NCBI GenBank assembly: GCA_946403615.1
Contig: CAMJAO010000022.1
Coordinates: forward strand, 1 to 14,800
Reading direction: 5' to 3'
Length of the DNA: 14,800 bases
From: an uncultured Prevotellaceae bacterium
GTDB taxonomy: Bacteria; Bacteroidota; Bacteroidia; Bacteroidales; Bacteroidaceae
The notes under the pieces were generated by a model. The model ran no database searches. It had not been told where the DNA came from and saw only the letters and a list, made by a program, of their open reading frames with translations. This document shows, piece by piece, positions 1-5,599 of this stretch. Each line of letters begins with the position of its first letter. Within the stretch, counting starts at the first letter, position 1. Made by a program: the position numbers and the translations under genes.

Positions 1-34
1 CTTTCTTGCCTGTAATTTGACAAATCTTTGACAT
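1..34 (-). CDS. rpmB: 50S ribosomal protein L28, N-terminal fragment
   Basis: Leftward from the ATG at 34-32 the frame reads MSKICQITGKK and runs off the window. This is the characteristic start of L28 in Bacteroidales (established knowledge, recalled rather than searched), a small protein of the large ribosomal subunit. Only 11 codons are visible, so the call rests on that N-terminus and on a good promoter 70 bases upstream. In related genomes rpmB is commonly followed by rpmG (L33); that part lies outside the window. Confidence 0.8.
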   Translation of the reverse strand, partial: MSKICQITGKK

Positions 35-100
35 TGTATTATATATTTTATTATTATTTTCAATCAGGACATTCTTCGCACATAAACGCGAAAAATCGCG

Positions 101-132
101 CAAAGGTACTACTTTTTTTTGATATGAGCAAA
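101..132 (-). promoter_or_regulatory. Bacteroidota promoter for rpmB
   Basis: On the minus strand a -33 box TTTG (132-129) is followed after 20 bases by a -7 box TACCTTTG (108-101). This matches the TTTG / TANNTTTG consensus of the Bacteroidota primary sigma factor. The leader to the rpmB start is about 60 bases and opens with a 5-bp stem, CGCGA/TCGCG (87-100). The 32-base module matches the toxin-antitoxin promoter at 841-872 at 30 positions. Confidence 0.75.
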
Positions 133-140
133 TATTTTTA

Positions 141-170
141 CTAAAAAAATAAAAAAAAATGCCTTTCGGC
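141..170 (-). terminator. possible weak terminator of the toxin-antitoxin operon
   Basis: In the minus-strand sense a short GCC-GAAA-GGC hairpin (170-161) is followed by a long T-rich tract (160-141). The stem has only three base pairs, closed by a GNRA-type tetraloop, so termination would depend mostly on the U tract. It lies just beyond the stop of the broken small frame and before the rpmB promoter. Confidence 0.35.
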
Positions 171-312
171 TAAAAAATATGAATCATCTCTGTAAGTCGC
201 TGCTCCGAATTTGCAAAAGTAATAGCAAGCTTCATAGCCTCATGTATAGGCCTTTCAATAATCATAATTTCATCACTTAATGTTTGGATTCAGCTTCTAC
301 TTGCAGTATCAT
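170..312 (-). pseudogene. small third frame of the toxin-antitoxin operon, apparently broken by a one-base frameshift
   Basis: One base after the toxin stop, an ATG at 312-310 opens a frame that ends after MILQVEAESKH. Adding one base in the AAA run near 283 would join it to a second open stretch containing TLSDEIMIIERP and FANSEQRLTEMIHIF, ending at TAG 172-170. That would give a 47-residue protein. The one-base gap to the toxin equals the antitoxin-toxin gap, which argues that this was a real third gene. I recognise no family. The downstream half could also start alone at 265 (31 residues). Chance is possible at this length. Confidence 0.4.
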
Positions 313-313
313 A

Positions 314-595
314 CTATTTCTTACTTAGTAAATCGGAGTGCGTTCCGGTTCTAACTAATGATACTAATCGAATAGTATCTTGAATATCGTATATCAGAAG
401 CCAATTCGATTCGATATGACACTCCCAAAAACCACTTAATTTACCCGAGAGTTTATGAGGTTTGTAATTCCGGGGCACTTGGCCATCTTCTTCAAGAAAT
501 TTAATAACCCTTTGTAATGCTGCCAAATCATATCCTCGACGTTGACAAACTATCACATCTTTCTTAAATCGGCCTGTATAATCCAAGGTGTACAT
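314..595 (-). CDS. YafQ-family mRNA interferase toxin (type II)
   Basis: A 93-residue protein of the RelE/YafQ fold, a ribosome-associated ribonuclease that cuts mRNA during translation. The C-terminal half carries the family signature: PHKLSG (46-51), WECHIE (57-62), NWLLIYDI (64-71) and RTGTHSDLL (82-90). By comparison with E. coli YafQ, H47, H60, W65 and H86 correspond to the His/Trp active-site set, while the usual Asp in HxEPDW is Asn (N64). Length is normal for the family. The gene starts one base after the antitoxin stop, so the pair is surely co-transcribed and translationally coupled. Activity may be altered by the Asn substitution; that is inference. Confidence 0.88.
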   Translation of the reverse strand: MYTLDYTGRFKKDVIVCQRRGYDLAALQRVIKFLEEDGQVPRNYKPHKLSGKLSGFWECHIESNWLLIYDIQDTIRLVSLVRTGTHSDLLSKK

Positions 596-596
596 C

Positions 597-812
597 TTAA
601 CCTAATATCTGTTTAAATAAGTCCTCCGTATTGGCAGCATGATAAACTCGTCCGTTTTTGACGTCATCAACAGCTTCTAAGGTTTCTGCATTAGGTTCAT
701 AGGTCACCCCACTATCACTCATAATCTTGATAGCTTTTGTTTGACGCAAGAGATTTACGAGCGTTCGTGCAAAATCATTTGCAGGGTTATACCGAATAGT
801 CATTGTTTCCAT
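597..812 (-). CDS. RelB/DinJ-like antitoxin of the YafQ toxin
   Basis: A 71-residue protein directly upstream of the toxin, the standard type II order. The N-terminus (TIRYNPANDFARTLVNLLR) looks like the short strand plus helix of ribbon-helix-helix antitoxins. The C-terminal part, with ETLEAVDDVKNGRVYH and DLFKQILG, resembles the toxin-wrapping tail of this family. Such antitoxins normally repress their own promoter, which lies 30-60 bases upstream. Start choice: I prefer ATG 812; ATG 827 would begin only a few bases from the expected transcript start, and ATG 803 is also possible. Assignment to RelB/DinJ rests on partner, size and pattern rather than strong motif identity. Confidence 0.78.
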   Translation of the reverse strand: METMTIRYNPANDFARTLVNLLRQTKAIKIMSDSGVTYEPNAETLEAVDDVKNGRVYHAANTEDLFKQILG

Positions 813-840
813 ATAGGCCAATATCATCTATAAATATGTG

Positions 841-872
841 CAAAGATACTGCTTTTTTTTGATATGAGCAAA
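841..872 (-). promoter_or_regulatory. Bacteroidota promoter for the toxin-antitoxin operon
   Basis: Minus-strand -33 TTTG (872-869), 20-base spacer, -7 TATCTTTG (848-841), matching the Bacteroidota consensus. The 32 bases differ from the rpmB promoter module (101-132) at only two positions, including an identical spacer length. The two copies are in the same orientation and bracket the operon. Confidence 0.8.
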
Positions 873-917
873 AAAAAAGCCAAAAAAATTGCATCTACTG
901 CATTTTTTGGCTTTTTT
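873..917. terminator. T-flanked hairpin abutting the toxin-antitoxin promoter
   Basis: Arms AAAAAAGCC (873-881) and GGCTTTTTT (909-917) pair; an A/T stretch and TGCA/TGCA (890-893, 899-902) continue the stem to a five-base loop with one bulge. It resembles a bidirectional intrinsic terminator. In the leftward direction it would block read-through from pckA into the toxin-antitoxin operon. It directly touches the -33 box of that operon's promoter. Confidence 0.5.
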
Positions 918-993
918 GGAGGAATTTATTGCAGATACTAACTTGAGTTCCCCAGTTGTGGATGATTACCTTTTTGGTTGAGAGTTGAGAGTT

Positions 994-1017
994 TACTAGT
1001 GTACTAGTTTACTAGTT
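994..1017. repeat. three tandem 8-bp repeats TACTAGT(G/T)
   Basis: TACTAGTG, TACTAGTT, TACTAGTT follow each other exactly at 994, 1002 and 1010, preceded by a GAGAGTT duplication (about 980-993). The 873-1146 spacer contains no convincing gene; it holds this microsatellite, the hairpin at 873-917 and the terminator at 1076-1105. The repeat is a candidate site of length variation between strains. Confidence 0.8.
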
Positions 1018-1075
1018 TTACATTCCCGGAATATGCAAGAATTTACGGAAAAAATGCAAATATTACGATGAATAA

Positions 1076-1105
1076 CGAAAAACGAGCCCGAGAGCTCGTT
1101 TTTCG
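1076..1105 (-). terminator. intrinsic terminator of pckA
   Basis: A perfect 12-bp stem (1076-1087 with 1094-1105, CGAAAAACGAGC / GCTCGTTTTTCG) with a six-base loop, 41 bases past the pckA stop. The T5 run is inside the right arm, so it can act on either strand; pckA is the only gene reading into it. Confidence 0.75.
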
Positions 1106-1108
1106 TAC

Positions 1109-1142
1109 GTTGACAGTTGGCGTTGGCTGTTGGCCGTTGGCC
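1109..1142. repeat. degenerate GTTGGC tandem repeat at the 3' end of pckA
   Basis: Five imperfect 6-7 base copies (GTTGACA, GTTGGC, GTTGGCT, GTTGGCC, GTTGGCC) lie between the tandem pckA stop codons and its terminator. It is simple-sequence DNA, transcribed as a GCCAAC-type repeat in the pckA 3' untranslated region. No coding role is seen. Confidence 0.65.
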
Positions 1143-1146
1143 CTTA

Positions 1147-2760
<1,614 letters not shown>

Positions 2761-2823
2761 TTTTTCTTGTATGTATTTAATAGTGAATATATCCTGCAAA
2801 AGGGATTACCTTAAAAATCGCTG

Positions 2824-2831
2824 CAAAGGTA
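2824..2831 (-). promoter_or_regulatory. -7 box of the pckA promoter
   Basis: TACCTTTG reading leftward, 64 bases upstream of the pckA ATG. No good TTTG is present at the expected -33 position. A 7-bp dyad AAACATT-GTAAA-AATGTTT occupies that spot (2838-2856) and could be an operator for a regulator or activator. The -7 box is a good match; the dyad's role is inference. Confidence 0.6.
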
Positions 2832-2837
2832 CGAAAA

Positions 2838-2856
2838 AAACATTGTAAAAATGTTT
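2838..2856. promoter_or_regulatory. AAACATT/AATGTTT dyad in the pckA promoter
   Basis: Perfect 7-bp inverted arms separated by five bases, lying between the -7 box and the expected -33 position of pckA. The placement suits a protein-binding operator controlling a gluconeogenic/fermentative enzyme, but AT-rich dyads also arise by chance. Confidence 0.3.
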
Positions 2857-2932
2857 GTCTGCACATCAAAAATCAATGTGCAACACGCGATTTTTGGTTA
2901 AACTTTATAAAAATCTCACGACCGAGCCGTAT

Positions 2933-2968
2933 TTTGCAACACGCAGTTTACAAAAAATATTATCTTTG
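2933..2968 (+). promoter_or_regulatory. promoter of upp
   Basis: A perfect -7 box TATCTTTG (2961-2968) is preceded by TTTG at 2933-2936. The 24-base spacer is longer than the usual 19-21, so the -33 assignment is uncertain. A 10-base direct repeat TGCAACACGC (2879-2888 and 2935-2944) overlaps this upstream region. Confidence 0.55.
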
Positions 2969-2974
2969 CAATCC

Positions 2975-3162
2975 TGATAATCTGTCTCTCACTCTCCTCT
3001 CCTACTTTTCTGGTTTCATCTCATTCTCTTTCTCCCGCTTCATTTCTTCCTCGTACGTGATTCTTCACCGCTCACCGCAAAAACGAAAAGACCACCCCTG
3101 CTCCCGAAAAATCCATCATTAGAACACTAAGCCCTAAACCCTTCAACCATAAACCTTTCATC
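2975..3162 (+). other. long pyrimidine-rich 5' leader of upp
   Basis: About 190 bases lie between the expected transcript start and the upp ATG. The first half is strongly C/T-biased (runs of TCTC, CTCC, TTCTC) and the second half C/A-rich. A 62-codon frame starts upstream of the -7 box at 2934 and is probably not translated. I see no strong hairpin or recognised riboswitch. The bias resembles an RNA-level control region, but that is inference. Confidence 0.35.
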
Positions 3163-3819
3163 ATGAACATCATCAACCTATCTGAACAGAACAGCATCCT
3201 CAACCTCTATATGGCTGAGTTACGTGACAAGAGTTACCAGCGCAACCGTATGTTGTTCCGCCACAATATCGAGCGCGTAGGACAACTGATGGCCTTCGAA
3301 CTGTCAAAGACCTTAGAATATAAACCCAAAACAGTGACAACGCCCCTAGGAAGCACGGAAATCTATCTGCCGAAGGACGACCTGCTCATCGCCACGGTGC
3401 TGCGTGCCGGGCTGCCGTTCCATGAGGGATTCCTGCGGGTGTTCGACCATGCCGACAACGCCTTTGTGTCGGCCTACCGCATGTACACCAACCGCGAGCA
3501 CACCGAGGTGGGCGTCCATGCCGAGTACATGGCATCGCCCAGCGTCAAGGGTAAGACCCTGCTCATTGTCGACCCCATGCTGGCCACGGGAGGCTCGATG
3601 GCCGCCGCCATTGAGGCTTTGCTGAAGACAGGAAAACCCAAACGCATACATATCGCCTGCGTCATCGCGGTGCAGGAAGGCCTGGACGTAATCAATGCCG
3701 TCTTGCCCGACGATGCCACCGTCTGGTGTGCCGCCATCGACCCCGGCATGAACGAGCACAAATACATCGTTCCCGGCTTCGGCGACTGCGGCGACCTCTG
3801 CTACGGCGAGAAATTATAA
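3163..3819 (+). CDS. upp: uracil phosphoribosyltransferase
   Basis: Makes UMP from uracil and PRPP in pyrimidine salvage; cytosolic. The 218 residues include LRAGLPFHEG (80-89), the PRPP loop VDPMLATGGS (136-145) and the C-terminal uracil-binding segment GFGDCGDLCYG (205-215), which replaces the GDAGD form of E. coli Upp. The length is slightly above the 208 of E. coli. The start MNIINLSEQN is preceded by an A/C-rich leader without Shine-Dalgarno sequence, normal for the phylum. It is a single gene, divergent from pckA and followed by a strong terminator. Confidence 0.94.
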   Translation: MNIINLSEQNSILNLYMAELRDKSYQRNRMLFRHNIERVGQLMAFELSKTLEYKPKTVTTPLGSTEIYLPKDDLLIATVLRAGLPFHEGFLRVFDHADNAFVSAYRMYTNREHTEVGVHAEYMASPSVKGKTLLIVDPMLATGGSMAAAIEALLKTGKPKRIHIACVIAVQEGLDVINAVLPDDATVWCAAIDPGMNEHKYIVPGFGDCGDLCYGEKL

Positions 3820-3842
3820 AATCGTCATACCCCTATTTTCAT

Positions 3843-3880
3843 GTCAGGTTATCGGCAGCAAACCGATAACCTGACTGTTT
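3843..3880 (+). terminator. intrinsic terminator of upp
   Basis: A perfect 13-bp stem (GTCAGGTTATCGG 3843-3855 with 3863-3875), seven-base loop, then TGTTTTA. It begins 24 bases after the upp stop. Confidence 0.88.
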
Positions 3881-3905
3881 TATTAAGAGGACTTTTCATC
3901 ATAAT

Positions 3906-3959
3906 CTCCGCATTTTGCGGAGGAAAACAATATTATTCTCCGCAAATTTGCGGAGAATA
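3906..3959. repeat. pair of related palindromes with core CTCCGCA/TGCGGAG
   Basis: The first is a 7-bp inverted repeat with a TTT centre (3906-3922). The second is a perfect 26-bp palindrome (3934-3959) built on the same CTCCGCA core. Their centres are about 32 bases, or three helical turns, apart. They sit in the convergent spacer between the upp and korB terminators, so they are not obvious promoter operators. Paired protein-binding sites or remnants of a palindromic repeat family are both possible. Confidence 0.7.
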
Positions 3960-3994
3960 GCACCGCAAGCCATTAAAGGCGAACGGAAAAGTCG

Positions 3995-4039
3995 ACAAAA
4001 ACAACAAGGTCGTTAAAGCCCTATGACCTTAACGACCTT
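3995..4039 (-). terminator. intrinsic terminator of the kor operon
   Basis: Reading leftward, an 11-bp stem AAGGTCGTTAA / TTAACGACCTT (4039-4029 with 4016-4006) with a 12-base loop is followed by GTTGTTTTTGTC. It lies about 90 bases past the korB stop, beyond the C/G-rich element at 4081-4126. The rest of the 3820-4126 spacer holds the upp terminator, two palindromes and that element; no gene is seen. Confidence 0.7.
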
Positions 4040-4080
4040 ATGAATGTTCAAAGTTCAAATAACCCCTTCACCCTTCTTCT

Positions 4081-4126
4081 CCCTCCTTTGGGGAGGGTTG
4101 GGGTGGGTGTTCAGGAGTGAGGTTTA
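4081..4126 (-). repeat. C/G-rich hairpin element, copy A, at the korB stop
   Basis: In korB sense the stop codon is followed directly by a C-rich tail and then the hairpin CCCTCC..GGAGGG (4081-4097). The same arrangement, stop then C-rich tail then hairpin, recurs after korA, the nucleoside kinase, the Na/Pi transporter and the sirtuin. The strand given is tail-to-hairpin. Confidence 0.65.
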
Positions 4127-5161
4127 TTACTTCACCTCCCACGTATCGTTGGTCTCGAGCAGTTCCATGAAGTTATGGTACTTCTTCTGGGCACTCACTT
4201 GGGCAATCTGCTCGTGGACGGCGGCCTCGTAGGTGGGGGCTGCCACATCGCGGATCACGCCGAGAGCCACGGGGAAACCGTTCTCCGGGTCCATCATGGC
4301 GAGTTTCAGTTGCAGGGTGTTGTCCTCACAGTGGGCGTCATGAACGAGAATATCATCGAGTGTGATGCCGTCCTCGCCGATTTTCACCACCTTCAGGCCG
4401 AAGCCCTCCTGCACCAGGCCGAACTCATCGTTCTCGCCGAACACGAGTTTCTCGCCGTGGCGCACGTAGATGGCGTTCTTCTTACGGCCCTCTTTGGTAT
4501 AGACCGAGTCGTGTGTGCCATTGTTGAAAATGACGCAGTTCTGCAGTATCTCGCACACGGCGGCACCCTTGTGCTCATAGGCAGACTTGAGGATATCGAC
4601 CGTTCCCTGAGCATCGGTAGCCACGGCACGGGCGAAGAAACGTCCGCGTGCGCCAAAGCACAACTCAGCTGGACGGAAGGGGTCCTCGACAGTGCCATAA
4701 GGGCTCGATTTCGACACGAAGCCGCGGGGACTGGTGGGCGAGTACTGGCCCTTGGTCAGACCATAGATGCGGTTGTTGAGCAATATCATGTTGAGGTCGA
4801 TATTGCGTCGCATGGCGTGGATAAAGTGGTTACCGCCGATAGCGAGTCCGTCGCCGTCGCCCGACACCTGCCAAATGGTCAAGTTGGGGTTAGCCACCTT
4901 GGCGCCTGTAGCGATAGCCGCAGCACGACCATGGATGGTCTGCATGGCGTATGTGTTGACATAATAGGGCAGACGGCTGCTGCAACCGATACCCGAGATG
5001 ACCGCCATCTCATGTGGTGCCACACCTACCTCTGCCATCGCCTTATGCAGGGAAGCGAGGAAGAAATGGTCGCCGCACCCCGGACACCAACGCGGCTGAC
5101 CTTTTTTATAATCAGCGGCCCCCCACCTGGCCTCCCCCGAGGGGGAGGAATAGTTTGACAT
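4127..5161 (-). CDS. korB: 2-oxoglutarate:ferredoxin oxidoreductase, beta subunit
   Basis: The thiamine-diphosphate and Fe-S subunit that, with KorA, oxidatively decarboxylates 2-oxoglutarate to succinyl-CoA with ferredoxin, or runs the reverse carboxylation. With the ATG at 5161 it has 344 residues. WCPGCGDH (25-32) supplies C26 and C29, and C60 and C209 complete the expected 4Fe-4S set. GDGDGLAIGGNH (101-112) and LLNNRIYGLTKGQYSP (127-142) form the diphosphate/Mg site. Residues 4-16 (YSSPSGEARWGAA) are encoded by the C/G-rich element and replace the native N-terminus ahead of DYKKGQPRW. Start 5161 falls one base after the nuclease stop; ATG 5182, inside the nuclease gene, is the alternative. 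A pyruvate or 2-oxoacid relative is less likely given the overall Bacteroidales KorB likeness. Confidence 0.93.
   Translation of the reverse strand: MSNYSSPSGEARWGAADYKKGQPRWCPGCGDHFFLASLHKAMAEVGVAPHEMAVISGIGCSSRLPYYVNTYAMQTIHGRAAAIATGAKVANPNLTIWQVSGDGDGLAIGGNHFIHAMRRNIDLNMILLNNRIYGLTKGQYSPTSPRGFVSKSSPYGTVEDPFRPAELCFGARGRFFARAVATDAQGTVDILKSAYEHKGAAVCEILQNCVIFNNGTHDSVYTKEGRKKNAIYVRHGEKLVFGENDEFGLVQEGFGLKVVKIGEDGITLDDILVHDAHCEDNTLQLKLAMMDPENGFPVALGVIRDVAAPTYEAAVHEQIAQVSAQKKYHNFMELLETNDTWEVK
5118..5151 (+). repeat. C/G-rich hairpin element, copy B, inside the korB 5' end
   Basis: Contains the palindrome CCTCCCCCGAGGGGGAGG (5131-5148) plus a C-rich tail. Its reverse complement matches 5602-5635 at 32 of 34 positions, so copies B and C form an inverted repeat around the DUF559 gene, hairpins pointing inward. 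It is the only copy not in the stop-tail-hairpin orientation relative to the gene it touches. Confidence 0.9.
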
Positions 5162-5162
5162 G

Positions 5163-5561
5163 TTATTGTTTGTTTCCATCATTGTGTTCTATTAATAAGT
5201 AATGTTCTATTTTTTCTAAAACGCCTTCCGAGTTTCCTATTACCTCTTCATTAGTGAATCTGATTACCGTGAATCCTTGCTTTTCTAGCCATTGCTGCCT
5301 GATGTTGTCACTTATTTGCTGATCAGGCAATTGGTGATATCCACCATCCAATTCTAGAATCAGCCTTTTAGGAAGACAGAAGAAATCTGCTATATAATCA
5401 CCTATGATATGTTGTCTCTTAAATGGCACGCCATAAGCATTGTCTTTCAAAAACTGCCATAGAATGAATTCTGCCTCTGTAGGATGAGAACGATTCTCCT
5501 TGGCAAGATTCTTCAACAAGCCATATAAGGCAGGATCGGCTGTTTGGTAATCATAACTCAT
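5163..5561 (-). CDS. DUF559 / Vsr-like PD-(D/E)XK endonuclease-domain protein
   Basis: A 132-residue protein of the DUF559 family, related to the very-short-patch repair endonuclease fold. Features: an N-terminal helix with SHPTEAEFILW (25-35), then FKRQHIIGDYIADFFC (47-62), LILELDGGYHQ (67-77, with E70, D72 and H76) and RFTNEEV (101-107). These are the acidic and histidine positions expected of an active nuclease. No cytosine methyltransferase or other restriction partner is nearby. It lies between korA (38 bases upstream) and korB (one-base gap), genes normally adjacent, and is clearly AT-richer than both. A near-identical 34-bp inverted repeat brackets it. I infer insertion by transfer; the natural function of the family is not established. 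Confidence 0.85.
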   Translation of the reverse strand: MSYDYQTADPALYGLLKNLAKENRSHPTEAEFILWQFLKDNAYGVPFKRQHIIGDYIADFFCLPKRLILELDGGYHQLPDQQISDNIRQQWLEKQGFTVIRFTNEEVIGNSEGVLEKIEHYLLIEHNDGNKQ

Positions 5562-5599
5562 AAAAAGCTTTTACGAGATACTTTCCTTTGAAGAAGTAA

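Noticed and set aside
190..260. TACTTTTG on the minus strand near 217 as an extra promoter for rpmB
   Set aside because: No TTTG at the right distance, and it lies within the small broken frame of the toxin-antitoxin operon.
994..1142. Possible CRISPR array from the TACTAGT and GTTGGC repeats
   Set aside because: Repeat units are 6-8 bases without spacers, and there are no cas genes.
2934..3122. 62-codon frame in the upp leader
   Set aside because: It starts upstream of the upp -7 box and shows only composition-driven Ser/Phe/Leu content; probably not transcribed from its start.
4175..5158. 327-codon plus-strand frame, and similar frames at 5669-6619, 7817-8536 and 10260-10940 (minus)
   Set aside because: All are shadows of korB, korA, the kinase and the transporter, with no domain features of their own.
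5163..5561. The DUF559 protein as part of a restriction-modification or Vsr-Dcm system
   Set aside because: No methyltransferase, specificity subunit or mismatch-repair gene is in the window; DUF559 is a separate branch of the fold.
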